The notes below the pieces were generated by a model. The model saw nothing but the letters and a program-made list of their open reading frames with translations, made no database searches and was not told the DNA's origin. DNA of 64,000 bases from Buchnera aphidicola (Takecallis arundicolens). GTDB taxonomy: Bacteria > Pseudomonadota > Gammaproteobacteria > Enterobacterales > Enterobacteriaceae. The DNA lies in assembly GCF_964058945.1 (NCBI RefSeq), contig NZ_OZ060369.1, positions 62,001-126,000 on the forward strand, written 5' to 3'. The position numbers and the translations under genes are program-made. Shown here piece after piece: positions 35,518 to 46,800 of the stretch; position 1 is the first letter of the stretch, and every line of letters begins with the position of its first letter.

Positions 35518-37895
35518 TGAAATTAAGTGAGCAATCTTTACGAAATTGGATTGACACAAAATTAAATATTAAAGAAATTAGTGAACAATTAACGATGTCT
35601 GGATTGGAAGTTGAAGATATCCAATCTTATATGAAAAAATTTGAAAAAATTTTTGTTGGTGAAGTTATATCGGTAAAATCTCATTCTCATATTAATTCTT
35701 TTGTGATTACTCAGATTAATATTGGTAAAAAAATTGTTACTGTTATTTGTAACAGTCATACAATTAAAAAAAATATGAAAGTTTTTATTGCATGTATCGG
35801 TACAAAATTATTAAATAATCGTATTGTAGAAAATATAAATATTAATGGTATAATTTCTGAAGGTATAATTTGTACATTTTGTGATTTAGGTTTTATAAAT
35901 AATGAAAATAAAATTATTATATTACCACCTTCTACTAAAATAGGGTTATGTATTGTAGATTATATTTTTTATAAAGATAAAATTATTAAAATTAATACTA
36001 CCTTTAATAGGGTAGATGTATTAGGTTCTTTTGGTATTGCACGAGACCTTTCGATTTTAAATAATTTACCTAAACCGAAAATCATGCATATTAATACACC
36101 TATTACTCTTATGGAAGATTGTAAAATTTTTATTGAAAATGGTAATATGGTTTATAGTGTTTTTGGAAGGTTAATTAGAAATTTAAATTTAAAACGAAAA
36201 ACACCAATTTGGATGCAGGAAAAATTACGCAAATATGAAATTAATTCTGTTAATGTTGTTGTAGATATCATAAATTATGTTTTTAAAGAATTAGGACAAT
36301 CTTTATATGTTTTTGGTTTTTTAGGTAATAAATATGATATTACAATTAGTTGTAAAAATAATAATGCATGTTTTATAAATAATAAAAATATTATATTTAA
36401 TAATAAAATTATAGTTATTAAACATAAAAATCAAGTTATATCATTTTTAGGAAATATTGATTTTAATTCATTTCCTATTGATTTAAATAATACAAATTTA
36501 TTTATTGGATCATTTTTTATAGATCCTAGTTTTGTGAGTAATTCGATTTATTATACAAAATTGAAACATCATGTACCATTAAAAGAATATTGTGTTGATC
36601 CAATGTTACAACAACAGGTTATAGAATATACAACAAATTTACTTTTAAAAATTTGTGGAGGTAATGCTAGCAAAATTACACACATACAATCTGATAATTA
36701 TTATGATTATTTATATAGAAAAATTAAATTATATTATAATCATGTAATTAAAATTGTTGGTTATAATATTACTTATAATATTATTGAAGAAATTTTAGTT
36801 CGATCAGGATACAAAATTATTTTAAGAGAAAATTTTTGGTATGTTATTCCTCCTTCTTGGCGTCCTGATATCTTAATTTCTGAAGACGTAGTATCAGATA
36901 TAATCAGAATTTATCAGTATAATAAAATTTTATCTATTCCTTTAATTAGTAGTAACATATTTTTAAAACATAATAAATTAGAAAATCTTTTAAAAAGAGT
37001 AAAATATACATTAATAGATCGTGGTTATTATGAAGTTATTAATTATAGTTTTATTGACCCTAAAATACAAAGTTTTTTTGATATTAAAAAACAATGTTTA
37101 TCTTTAATCAATCCTATATCAAAAGATATGTCATGTATGAGGCTTTCACTTTGGCCTGGTTTAATAAAAACGTTATTATATCATCAAAACCGTCAACATA
37201 ATGAAGTACAATTTTTTGAAAGCGGGTTATGTTTTATACCGAATAAATCAAATAATTTAGGTGTTGATCAAAATTTATATTTTTCAGGGATTATTGGAAA
37301 TATAAATTCTAATAAATATCATTGGGATATACCTGCTAAATGTTTTGATTTTTATGATTTAAAAGGTGATATTGAAGCTATTTTTGATTCTATAGGATAT
37401 TCAGAGAATATTACATTTAAAAAAAAAACGATATCTGGTTTGAATGTTTTAAATAGTGTAGAAATTATTTTTGGAAATCAGACTATAGGTAGTATGGGTG
37501 AATTAGATCCGTTTTTAATGAAAGAATTCAATGTTAAATATTCCACTTTTTTATTTGAGTTATTTTGGTATAAATTAGATTTTAAAAATCGTTTTTTTAT
37601 TCAAAAAATATCAGAATTTCCACATAGCGTTAGGGATATTTCTTTTGTTATTGATGAAGATCTGTTAGTAGGTGATATAGTTATATGTTGTCAAAAACAG
37701 ATTGTAATTGATACCTGTAAAATATACATATCTGATATATACAACGGTAATACTATTATTTCTGGAAAAAAAAGTGTAACATTAACATTTGTATTTCAAA
37801 GTACACATATGACATTAACAGATAATTATATTAATTGTATTATGGATTGTTGTATACAATATTTACAAAATACGTTTAATGCAGTATTAAGGTAA
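35517..37895 (+). CDS. pheT: Phenylalanyl-tRNA synthetase beta subunit with a degraded editing site
   Basis: PheT is the structural and editing subunit of PheRS. It is full length (792 against 795 in E. coli). Domains in order: N-terminal fold, an OB/tRNA-binding-like domain (about 39-150), B1/B5, B3/B4 (about 210-400), catalytic-like domain (VINYSFIDPKIQ, MRLSLWPGLIKTLLYHQNRQ as 20 residues) and the C-terminal RRM-like domain (EFPHSVRDISFVID). In B3/B4 the Tyr-tRNA-Phe editing residues of E. coli are replaced: His in GQPMHAF is Tyr264 (GQSLYVF), Glu in LLECAFF is Gly331 (LFIGSFF), and the HTDASHRYERG segment is KHHVPLKEYC. Charging is probably intact while editing is probably lost. Confidence 0.95.
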   Translation: MKLSEQSLRNWIDTKLNIKEISEQLTMSGLEVEDIQSYMKKFEKIFVGEVISVKSHSHINSFVITQINIGKKIVTVICNSHTIKKNMKVFIACIGTKLLNNRIVENININGIISEGIICTFCDLGFINNENKIIILPPSTKIGLCIVDYIFYKDKIIKINTTFNRVDVLGSFGIARDLSILNNLPKPKIMHINTPITLMEDCKIFIENGNMVYSVFGRLIRNLNLKRKTPIWMQEKLRKYEINSVNVVVDIINYVFKELGQSLYVFGFLGNKYDITISCKNNNACFINNKNIIFNNKIIVIKHKNQVISFLGNIDFNSFPIDLNNTNLFIGSFFIDPSFVSNSIYYTKLKHHVPLKEYCVDPMLQQQVIEYTTNLLLKICGGNASKITHIQSDNYYDYLYRKIKLYYNHVIKIVGYNITYNIIEEILVRSGYKIILRENFWYVIPPSWRPDILISEDVVSDIIRIYQYNKILSIPLISSNIFLKHNKLENLLKRVKYTLIDRGYYEVINYSFIDPKIQSFFDIKKQCLSLINPISKDMSCMRLSLWPGLIKTLLYHQNRQHNEVQFFESGLCFIPNKSNNLGVDQNLYFSGIIGNINSNKYHWDIPAKCFDFYDLKGDIEAIFDSIGYSENITFKKKTISGLNVLNSVEIIFGNQTIGSMGELDPFLMKEFNVKYSTFLFELFWYKLDFKNRFFIQKISEFPHSVRDISFVIDEDLLVGDIVICCQKQIVIDTCKIYISDIYNGNTIISGKKSVTLTFVFQSTHMTLTDNYINCIMDCCIQYLQNTFNAVLR

Positions 37896-37983
37896 TATAG
37901 TGATATTATTAAAAATTATTAACAGTGATTTTTATATTAATGGTTTTTTATTACGATTACTAGGTTATTTTAATTAGAAATCT

Positions 37984-40056
37984 TTATAGTTTTGAAAAAT
38001 CTGTAAATGTTAAAAATATTTTTTTTATTTTTATTAATAAAATTATACGATTTTTTTGAATACATTGTGTGGTATATTTAATAGAATTTGTATTCAAAAA
38101 ATTATTTATTGGTTTATTTAAAGTAGTTAATAGATTGAATATTTGATAGTATTTTTTATTTTTAATTAAAATATATAACATACATTTGGTATTGTTGATT
38201 TTTAAAAACAATTGTTTTTCTTCTTCATTTTGAAATAATTGATAATTTATTATATCTTCTTTTTTATAATTAGTATATGTTGTTTTTAATAAATTTTTAA
38301 TGCGCTTATATGTAATAATTAAATCTTTTAATAAAATATTATTTTTAAATTGTAATATTATATTTAATATCATATCAATTTTTAATAGATTTTTTCTATG
38401 ACATGTAAGAACTGATTTAATAATATTGATATTATATTTTTTTTGATACCATGAGGATAGTCGATTTATTATAAATGACATGATAGTATCTTTTTTGTTA
38501 CTTTGAATATTTAGATGAGAATAAGTTGAGATTGCGTATTTAATTATTTCATATAAATTAATATCAATTTTTTTTTCTATTATTATACGTATTATACCAA
38601 TTGTTAATCTTCTTAAGAAGAATGGATCTTTATCTTGTGTCGGTATTTTATTAATTAAAAATAAACCCACTATAGTATCAATTTTTTCTGTTAAAGCTAA
38701 ACTACAACTAAGCTTTGTAGAAGGTAATTGATCTTCAAAAAATTTTGGATAGTATTGTTCTTTTATAGATAAAGCAATTTCTTGAGATTCACCATTTTGT
38801 AAAGCATAATACATACCTATAATACCTTTTAATTCTGGAAATTCATATACCATATGGGTGTTTAAATCACATTTTGATAAATATGCTGCACGTATACTAT
38901 TTTCAAGGTTTGATTTTGTATATTTTACAATGTATTGAATTAATTTTATTAGTCGTTTGGATTTATCTAGTATTGTTCCTAATGGTTCGTAAAAAATGAT
39001 ATTTTTTAATAATAAAAAATGTTTGTGTAGTTTTATTTCATTATCTTTTTTTAAAAAAAATTTAATATCAAATAGTCGCGCATGTAAAACACGTGTATTA
39101 CCTAATATAATATTGTAATTTTTTTTACAATTACTATTCGAAACAATAATAAAATGGTTTGTTAATTTAGATTTATGCATGTGATATATAGGAATAAATT
39201 TATGTATTTTTTCCATAACATGTATTATAATTTCCCATGGTATTTCTAAAAAATTTTTTTCAAATTTACCTAATAAAATATTTGGCCATTCTACCAAACC
39301 AGTAATTTCATCTAATAGAGTTTCATGAATTTGAATTTTACCATATATTGTATTAGCTAATTTTTGACTTGTGTATTGAATTTTTTTTTTTCGAATATTA
39401 AATTTTGCAATTACTTGACCTTGTCGGTATAATAAATTTTCATATTCTTTTGCATGTTCAATTTTAATCTTATTAAATTTATTAAATATATTGCCGTATA
39501 AGTATTTTTTTGAATGTAAGTTATATAAATGAAATGGTATTAATGTTTCATTTAATAAAATAATAATTTTTCGGATTGGTCGAATAAATTTTATATTATA
39601 ATTATTCCAGTACATGGTTTTTGGTATTTTTGTATTTTGTATCATACAATTGACCATGTTTATTAAAATCTTTTGTATAGATATTTTTTTTTTATTATAT
39701 TGATAAAACAGCCATTCTCCTTTATCAGTTTTTATTTTTTTTGTTTGTTTTAATGTAATATTAAATTTATTTAACCATTTTAATCCTGACTCAGTTAGTG
39801 AACCTTGAGTGTCGAAAGCATTTTTTGTAGCTGGACCACGACATTTAATTTGAATTACTATTGGTGATGTATCTAATTTTTTAATTATTAGTGCAATTCT
39901 TCTTGGAGTTTCAAAAATATTGATTTTAGAAAAAATTATGTTATATTTTTTAAGTTCATTTTTACAAATTAAGTAGAATTGATTTGCAATTTTTCTGATT
40001 TGTTGTGATGGTATTTCTTCAACACTTAATTCAATTAAACATGTTTTATAGTTCAT
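37984..40056 (-). CDS. glyS: Glycyl-tRNA synthetase beta subunit
   Basis: GlyS is the tRNA-binding subunit of the alpha2-beta2 bacterial GlyRS. At 690 residues it matches E. coli (689). Conserved blocks: CLIELSVEEIPSQQIR near the start, ETPRRIALIIKKLD, KCRGPATKNAFD, GLVEWPNILLGKF, HAFL-like LHARLFDIKFFLK, AAYLSKCDLNTHMVYEFPEL, QGIMG-like LKGIIGMYYALQNGE, and DKDPFFLRRLTIGIIRIIIE near the DALR-like C-terminus. It lies 10 bases downstream of glyQ and converges with pheT. Confidence 0.95.
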   Translation of the reverse strand: MNYKTCLIELSVEEIPSQQIRKIANQFYLICKNELKKYNIIFSKINIFETPRRIALIIKKLDTSPIVIQIKCRGPATKNAFDTQGSLTESGLKWLNKFNITLKQTKKIKTDKGEWLFYQYNKKKISIQKILINMVNCMIQNTKIPKTMYWNNYNIKFIRPIRKIIILLNETLIPFHLYNLHSKKYLYGNIFNKFNKIKIEHAKEYENLLYRQGQVIAKFNIRKKKIQYTSQKLANTIYGKIQIHETLLDEITGLVEWPNILLGKFEKNFLEIPWEIIIHVMEKIHKFIPIYHMHKSKLTNHFIIVSNSNCKKNYNIILGNTRVLHARLFDIKFFLKKDNEIKLHKHFLLLKNIIFYEPLGTILDKSKRLIKLIQYIVKYTKSNLENSIRAAYLSKCDLNTHMVYEFPELKGIIGMYYALQNGESQEIALSIKEQYYPKFFEDQLPSTKLSCSLALTEKIDTIVGLFLINKIPTQDKDPFFLRRLTIGIIRIIIEKKIDINLYEIIKYAISTYSHLNIQSNKKDTIMSFIINRLSSWYQKKYNINIIKSVLTCHRKNLLKIDMILNIILQFKNNILLKDLIITYKRIKNLLKTTYTNYKKEDIINYQLFQNEEEKQLFLKINNTKCMLYILIKNKKYYQIFNLLTTLNKPINNFLNTNSIKYTTQCIQKNRIILLIKIKKIFLTFTDFSKL

Positions 40057-40066
40057 TTTATATCTA

Positions 40067-40975
40067 TTATACCTTTTTCAATAATGGGAATCCCTGTTTT
40101 TTTCTATTATGATATTGTTCTTTAGCAATTTTTGTAGATATAGTACGGATATTTAAAATATATTTTTGTCGTTCTATGTTGGATATAATCTTTCTTGCAT
40201 CAAGTAAATTGAAATTATGTGTTGCATATAATATATGTTCATAAGCAGGTATAATTAGTGGTGTTTGTAATGATATTAGTCTTTTTGCTTCTTTAAGATG
40301 TTGATTAAATAATTGTATTAAGAGATCTTCATTTGAAACTTCAAAATTATACTTTGATTGTTCATGTTCATTGTTTTGAAATAATTCACTATAAGATATT
40401 TTAAAATATTGATTTTTATCCCAAATAATATCGTATACATTATCTACATCTTGAATATGCATTGCTATTCTTTCTATACCATATGTAATTTCTGTAGTTA
40501 TTGGTTGGCATATTAATGCGCCTATTTTTTGAAAGTATGTAAATTGAGTTACTTCCATACCGTTCAACCATACTTCCCATCCCATGCCCCAAGCGCCTAG
40601 TGTTGGATTTTCCCAATTATCTTCAATAAAACGTATATCATTTAATTTAATATCTATATTAATTTCTTCTAAGGATTCTAAATATAATTTTTGTATATTA
40701 TTTGGTGCAGGTTTCATTACTACTTGAAATTGATAATATTGTTGCAGTCGATTTGGATTATTACCGTATCTTCCATCAGTTGGTCTACGTGAATGTTGTA
40801 AGTATGCCATTTTGTATGGTTCTGGGCCAATGGATTTTAAAAAGGTATTTTGATGAAATGTACCAGCGCCAACTGGAATATCTATTTGTTGTGCAATAAT
40901 ACAACCGTTTTTTGACCAAAATTTTTGTAATTTTGAAATTATTTCGTAACAACTGATATTATTTTTTTTTTTCAT
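40067..40975 (-). CDS. glyQ: Glycyl-tRNA synthetase alpha subunit
   Basis: GlyQ is the catalytic alpha subunit of bacterial GlyRS. The protein is 302 residues (E. coli 303). Motifs: [20 protein letters not shown] (20 residues), [31 protein letters not shown] (20 residues), [33 protein letters not shown] and [13 protein letters not shown]. It precedes glyS in a two-gene operon. A 236-base gap separates it from divergent rplY; no gene is visible there. Confidence 0.97.
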   Translation of the reverse strand: MKKKNNISCYEIISKLQKFWSKNGCIIAQQIDIPVGAGTFHQNTFLKSIGPEPYKMAYLQHSRRPTDGRYGNNPNRLQQYYQFQVVMKPAPNNIQKLYLESLEEINIDIKLNDIRFIEDNWENPTLGAWGMGWEVWLNGMEVTQFTYFQKIGALICQPITTEITYGIERIAMHIQDVDNVYDIIWDKNQYFKISYSELFQNNEHEQSKYNFEVSNEDLLIQLFNQHLKEAKRLISLQTPLIIPAYEHILYATHNFNLLDARKIISNIERQKYILNIRTISTKIAKEQYHNRKKQGFPLLKKV

Positions 40976-41211
40976 ATAAATTGATTTTTATGATTAAATA
41001 TTATAGTATTATGTTTTATACGTGTAATAAAAATTATATATTTTAGGTTATATAATATAATATATGTTTTTAAAAAAATGAATTTATTATTAATTTATAT
41101 TCATTATTGATATTAATTATGTAAATGGTTTTTTAATATATTATATTAATTTTTTATAACAATTTTTTATTTATATTAATTTGTTTTTTCAATATATTAT
41201 ACAGGTAAAAT

Positions 41212-41499
41212 ATGATTATAATACATGGAGAGGAACGTGTTCATACAGGTAAAAGTGCTAGTAGAAGATTAAGAAAAGTTAATAATAAAATTCCAAGCAT
41301 TATTTATGGACTTAATAAATCTACTTTACATATTTCATTAGATCATAATGTAATGTTTCAATTGCAACAAAATAATAATTTGAATAATTGTATTTTAACC
41401 ATTAAAATTGCAAATCAGGAATATTTAGTCTCTGTACATGATGTACAAAGACATTGTTTTAAGAAAAAAATATTACATATTGATTTTTTATGTAAATAG
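41212..41499 (+). CDS. rplY: 50S ribosomal protein L25
   Basis: L25 binds 5S rRNA. The short form is 95 residues (E. coli 94). Recognisable blocks: GKSASRRLRKVNNKIPSIIY and VHDVQRHCFKKKILHIDFL, matching AQDVQRHPYKPKLQHIDF. A possible ribosome site caggtaaa precedes the ATG. The stop codon lies inside a perfect hairpin (41495-41517). Confidence 0.96.
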   Translation: MIIIHGEERVHTGKSASRRLRKVNNKIPSIIYGLNKSTLHISLDHNVMFQLQQNNNLNNCILTIKIANQEYLVSVHDVQRHCFKKKILHIDFLCK

Positions 41500-41517
41500 A
41501 TTTTTATTAAATCTATT
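41495..41517 (+). terminator. rplY: Hairpin overlapping the rplY stop codon
   Basis: Arms aatagattt (41495-41503) and aaatctatt (41509-41517) are perfectly complementary over 9 bp with loop ttatt. The left arm contains the TAG stop of rplY, so the structure starts within the coding sequence. Confidence 0.6.
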
Positions 41518-41522
41518 CACTG

Positions 41523-41594
41523 TCGGTACGTAATTATTTATTTTTTGCAATTTAAATTCTTATATAATAATTTAAATGTTAATTTTCGTACCGA
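41523..41594. repeat. Nested inverted repeat between rplY and yabI
   Basis: Outer arms tcggtacg (41523-41530) and cgtaccga (41587-41594) are perfectly complementary over 8 bp and unusually G+C-rich for this region. Inside, aatttaaat (41549-41557) and atttaaat (41570-41577) form a second stem. It follows the rplY hairpin and sits 77 bases from the yabI stop, and may end both transcripts. Confidence 0.5.
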
Positions 41595-41671
41595 TGTAGG
41601 TATTATATTGTATTACATTTTGTATAAGTTTTTTTATTCGTGTATTAACTATATATTTTTATTCATATTAA

Positions 41672-42334
41672 TTATGTTATTTTTTTTATAATTTTTTGTT
41701 TTATTTTTTTTAATATGTTATATATTTTCTGATTTTTATATACTATCCATGTTATACATATTATAAATACAATAGTTAATATGATTGGAATTAATAACCA
41801 TAATGATAAAAAATTTTTTGTATAATCTGGGTGTTGAATAATAATGCCTGTGAATATTCCTGGCATAAAATATAATATTGGCCATATTATACAACTTATT
41901 AAACTTGGTAACATAAATTTTTTAATTGGAATTTCTACCATACCTGACATCATCGGAATTAATGGTCGAGTTGGACCAATTAATTTTCCAAATAGTATAG
42001 TGGTCATGCTGTATTTGTTTAATACATTTTTAACTTTGTTGAATAAAACAATATTTTTTTTAAATATATGGATTGTATATATCCATTTTTTAAATTTCCA
42101 CCCAATATAATAAGATAAATAATCACCAATAGAACATGTAATAATGCTAGCAATCCATGCTGTATAGAGTGATAATTTTCCGCTACCAATAAGTGTACCT
42201 ATTGTTGACATTAGTACAATACCTGGTAATACTAATCCTAATAATGCTACAGATTCTAAAAATGTGACTATAATAACTAAAATTAACGGATGTGATGAAA
42301 ACTGTGTCAACAAATATGATAACCAAGCTTTCAT
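41672..42334 (-). CDS. yabI: DedA-family inner-membrane protein YabI
   Basis: DedA proteins are membrane proteins linked to envelope stress resistance and undecaprenyl-phosphate/lipid flipping. The 220 residues (E. coli YabI 254) have about five hydrophobic segments. Conserved blocks: FLESVALLGLVLPGIVLMST near residue 25, the GSGKLSLYTAW block, GDYLSYYIGWKFKKWIY, and KLIGPTRPLIPMMSGM, matching YabI RFVGPTRPLVPMVAGM. The C-terminal helix region is shorter than in E. coli. Its place near rsmA and carAB matches other Buchnera chromosomes as I recall them. Confidence 0.88.
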   Translation of the reverse strand: MKAWLSYLLTQFSSHPLILVIIVTFLESVALLGLVLPGIVLMSTIGTLIGSGKLSLYTAWIASIITCSIGDYLSYYIGWKFKKWIYTIHIFKKNIVLFNKVKNVLNKYSMTTILFGKLIGPTRPLIPMMSGMVEIPIKKFMLPSLISCIIWPILYFMPGIFTGIIIQHPDYTKNFLSLWLLIPIILTIVFIICITWIVYKNQKIYNILKKIKQKIIKKIT

Positions 42335-42495
42335 AATGTCTCATTTTTATGTTTGTGAATTAAATTGTATTTTATCGATTATATTATTACTTTTTTAAAA
42401 AAAGTATTTATTTAATGATATTTTTTTATTTTTAATATATATATTATATAATAACATATTATGTAATATTTTAAAATTGGTATTTAAATACATAT

Positions 42496-43311
42496 ATGTA
42501 TAAAATTTTATCTAATCAATATTTCCCAAAAAAGCATTTAGGACAGCATTTTCTTAGGGATGAAAATATATCTAATCGAATTGTAAATTTTATTCATCCT
42601 AACAAAAAAGATATATTAGTTGAAATCGGTTCAGGGTTAGCGGCATTAACAAAACCTATTTGCAATTTGGTTGATTATTTAATTATTATTGAAATAGATA
42701 GAAATTTATTATCTTTTTTAAGAAGATATGATTTTTATAGTAAATTAAGTATTTTTAATCAAAATGTTATGCATTTTAATTTTAAAAATTTGTCTATTCA
42801 AAAAAAAAATGTTTTACGTATTTTTGGAAATATACCTTATAATATTTCAACACAATTAATTTTATATTTAATACAATTTAGAAAATATATCTTTGATATT
42901 AATTTTATGATACAAAAAGAAGTAGCAGATCGATTAATTGCTAATCCTGGTAATAAACAGTATGGTAGATTAAGTGTGATTGCTCAATCTTATTATAATA
43001 TTGATATTGGTTTTGATATTTCTCCTGATGCATTTTATCCGAAACCGAAAGTAAATTCTAGTTTTATTAAAATGGTACCAAAATTTCCTACATTATATCC
43101 ATGGAATAAGGTACATATTTTAGAAAAAATAACACGTTTAGCTTTTCAGAAAAGAAGAAAAATATTAAATAATAGTTTAAAATATCTTATTGATAAAACG
43201 AATCTTATAAAATTAAATATTAATCCTGAATTACGATCAGAGAATATATCAGTTAAGGAATATTGTAAAATTGCAAATTTTTTATCTGAATCAGGATATT
43301 ATTTTGAGTAA
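42496..43311 (+). CDS. rsmA: 16S rRNA (adenine1518/1519-N6)-dimethyltransferase
   Basis: RsmA (KsgA) dimethylates two adjacent adenines in helix 45 of 16S rRNA late in 30S assembly. The protein is 271 residues (E. coli 273). Motifs: KKHLGQHFLRDENISNRI, DILVEIGSGLAALTKPI (SAM binding), IEIDRNLL, RIFGNIPYNISTQLI with catalytic NIPY, MIQKEVADRLIANPGNKQYG (20 residues) and RLAFQKRRKILNNSLK. It is a single gene facing carB across a 517-base gap. Confidence 0.96.
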   Translation: MYKILSNQYFPKKHLGQHFLRDENISNRIVNFIHPNKKDILVEIGSGLAALTKPICNLVDYLIIIEIDRNLLSFLRRYDFYSKLSIFNQNVMHFNFKNLSIQKKNVLRIFGNIPYNISTQLILYLIQFRKYIFDINFMIQKEVADRLIANPGNKQYGRLSVIAQSYYNIDIGFDISPDAFYPKPKVNSSFIKMVPKFPTLYPWNKVHILEKITRLAFQKRRKILNNSLKYLIDKTNLIKLNINPELRSENISVKEYCKIANFLSESGYYFE

Positions 43312-43333
43312 TTATTAAATATTGTATTAAATG

Positions 43334-43364
43334 TAATTAAATATAATAAATTGATATTTAATTA
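43334..43364 (+). terminator. Perfect inverted repeat after rsmA
   Basis: Arms taattaaatat (43334-43344) and atatttaatta (43354-43364) are perfectly complementary over 11 bp with a nine-base loop, starting 23 bases after the rsmA stop. The stem is purely A-T, so termination strength is uncertain. Confidence 0.5.
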
Positions 43365-43828
43365 GTAGTATATATTAATATTTTTATATTAATAATGGTT
43401 TTATATGTTTTATATAAGTAGTATATATTTTTACGTGTCATTGATAATAAATAATATTATGTTATTAAAAACATATTTATATTGTATCATGATAATTATT
43501 TTAAAAAATTTGATATATAATCTATAAAATATTATTACAAGGAATAATATTTTAGATTTAGTAATTAAATTATAATATTCTATATTGGATTGTATGTATT
43601 AAAATATATTTTTTTATATCATTCAGGTATACTTTTTCATACATAAATATGAAGTGTTGCATTCATTATTTTATACATAGTATAATTTATATTTCAGATT
43701 TTTCTATTTAATTTATGAGCTATTTTAATAAATAGATTTATGTGTTAAATATTTTATTTTTTATAATTAAAAAATATAAATTGATATATTTAGTATTCTA
43801 TTTTTAATTAATATATTATTTATTTTAA
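43365..43828. other. Non-coding gap between rsmA and carB
   Basis: No gene or recognisable remnant is visible on either strand in these 464 bases of A+T-rich DNA. In E. coli apaG, apaH and folA map close to rsmA, so this is a plausible site of past gene loss, but I found no residual dihydrofolate reductase or ApaH motif. Confidence 0.5.
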
Positions 43829-46800
43829 TTATAACATAGTATTTTTGTTTATATCTTGTAGTTTAACAATTTCTTTATATGGATTGTATTTTAATGACAT
43901 AACGGTAGCAAATGCAGCATTAATAGTAGTATCATAGTGAATTTGGTATGTTAAAGCTAATGATCGCATATGTGAACATTTTTCATTTTTGATATCTTCA
44001 TTTGTTGTATCTATAATATAGGAATATTCGTTATTTTTTAGGTGATCTTGAATATTTGGACGACCTTCATGAATTTGATTCACGATTCTAGTTTGTATAC
44101 CTGATTCTTTTAAAAAATAACTTATTTCTTCTGTTGTATCGATTTTAAATCCTATTTTTATTAACATGATAGCTAAATTAATAATATATTTTTTATCAGT
44201 ATTTTTAATTGATAGTAAAACCCGATTTATTTTTTTTATATTTGTATTTGATCCTAATTTTGCTTTTGAAAAAGCGCCAATAAATGTTTTTCCAATACCC
44301 ATTACTTCACCAGTAGAACGCATTTCTGGTCCTAAAATTGGGTCAACACCTGGAAATTTATTAAATGGTAAAACAGATTCTTTAACAGAAAAATGTGATA
44401 ATTTAATTTGAGTATTGTGGTATTTTTGTTTTTTGAGTGTTTTTCCAATCATTACTTTAGCTGCAATTTTTGCTAATGGTATTCCTGTTGCTTTTGATAT
44501 AAAAGGAATAGTACGGGATGCTCTCGGGTTAACTTCTAAGATATATATTGTATTATTTTGAATCGCCATTTGTACATTCATTAAACCTTTAACTGATAAA
44601 GCGAATGCAAGTTTTATAACTTGTTTTTTTATTTTATCAATAACTGATTTTTGTAATGTATATGGTGGTAGTGAGCATGATGAGTCTCCGGAATGAATTC
44701 CTGCTTGCTCAATATGTTCCATAATACCTCCAATAAGTACGTTTTTTGTATCACAAATAATATCGACATCGATTTCTGTTGCATTTTCTAAGTATTGATC
44801 TAATAATATTGGGTTTTGTGAAGATGGTTCTAAAATTGTATTGAAATATTTTTTCAAGTTTGTTTCATTATAAACAATTTTCATAAATCTACCACCTAAG
44901 ACATATGATGGTCGTACCATAATTGGGTATTTAATAATATTTGCTGTTTCTATACCTTGTGGTATACTATAAACGGTAGCGTTTTTTGGTTGTTCTAATT
45001 TTAATAAAGATACAATCTTTTGAAATTGATTTCTATCTTCTGCTTTATCAATATTTTTTGGATGAGTTCCAATAATTGGAACATGAAATCTTTGTAGTTG
45101 TTTTGCTAGTTTTAATGGAGTTTGTCCGCCATATTGTATAATAACACCTAATGGATTTTCTATTCGTACAATTTCTAATATATTTTCTAACGTAATAGAT
45201 TCAAAGTATAATCTATCTGATATGTCATAGTCTGTAGATACTGTTTCTGGATTACAATTTACCATAATTGTCTCATAACCTTCTTCTCTTAATGCTTGTG
45301 AAGCATGTACACAACAATAATCAAATTCAATACCTTGTCCAATTCGATTCGGTCCACCACCTAAAATAATGATTTTTTTAGTTGATGTACTTGGTTTTGA
45401 TTCACATTCTTCTCCCCATGTTGAATACATATATGCTGTTTCTGTATGAAATTCTGCAGCACAAGTATCAATTCTTTTATATACAGGATGTAAATTTAAG
45501 TTATAACGTATAGCTCGAATATCTTCTTCTAATACATTCATAAGAACTGCAATTCTGGAATCTGAAAATCCTATTTTTTTTATTTTTTTTAAAAATTCAT
45601 AGTTTATATCATAAATTTTTTTTGTTTGAATATTTTTTTCGGTTTCTATAATATTGTGTATGTGGGTTAAAAACCATGGATCAATTGATGTTAATTTATG
45701 GATATCATTTATAGACATACCTATTCTAAATCCATCGGCGATATACCATAATCGTTCTGCACCAGGATTTTTTAGTTCGTATTTAATTTTTTTTATATGC
45801 TTAGTATTTTTAGTATCAATTTTTGGATCAAATCCATTTGAATCAATTTCTAGGCCTTGCATAGCTTTTTGTATAGATTCTTGAAATGTCGTTCCTACAG
45901 CCATGATTTCCCCAATAGATTTCATTTGTGTAGTTAATCGGTCATTACAACCTGGAAATTTTTCAAAGTTAAATCGTGGTATTTTAGTAACTACATAGTC
46001 TATAGTTGGTTCAAAAGAAGCTGGAATATTTGAATCCATAATATCATTTTTTAATTCATCTAAAGTATAACCGACTGCAAGTTTTGCTGCAATTTTTGCA
46101 ATTGGAAAACCAGTTGCTTTAGAAGCAAGTGCAGATGATCGAGATACTCTTGGATTCATTTCAATAATTAACATGCGTCCATTTTTTGGGTTAATAGCAA
46201 ATTGTACGTTTGAACCTCCTGTTTCTACTCCAATTTCTTGTAGAATTTTAATTGATGCATTACGCATTTTTTGATATTCTTTATCGGTTAAAGTTTGAGC
46301 AGGAGCTACTGTAATTGAATCGCCCGTGTGTATTCCCATGGGATCGAGATTTTCAATACTACATACAATAATGCAATTATTATTACAGTCACGTACTACT
46401 TCCATTTCATATTCTTTCCAACCTAATAATGATTCATCAATTAATAGTTCTTTTGTTGGTGACAGTTGGAAACCATGCTCACACATATTTTGAAATTCTT
46501 CAGAATTATATGCAATTCCTCCTCCAGTTCCTCCCATGGTAAAAGAAGGACGAATAATACAAGGAAATCCAATTATTTTTGATATTTTTAATGCATCTTT
46601 AATATTATTCACAATTTCACATCTTGCTGTTTTTAAGCCGATTTTTTTCATTGCTTGTTTAAATAAATTTCTATCTTCTGATTTTTTAATAGATGCGATA
46701 CTTGCTCCGATAATTTGGATATTATAATCGGATAAAATATTTTTTTCATATAATTGTAATGTGCAATTTAGTGCGACTTGTCCGCCCATGGTTGGTAATA

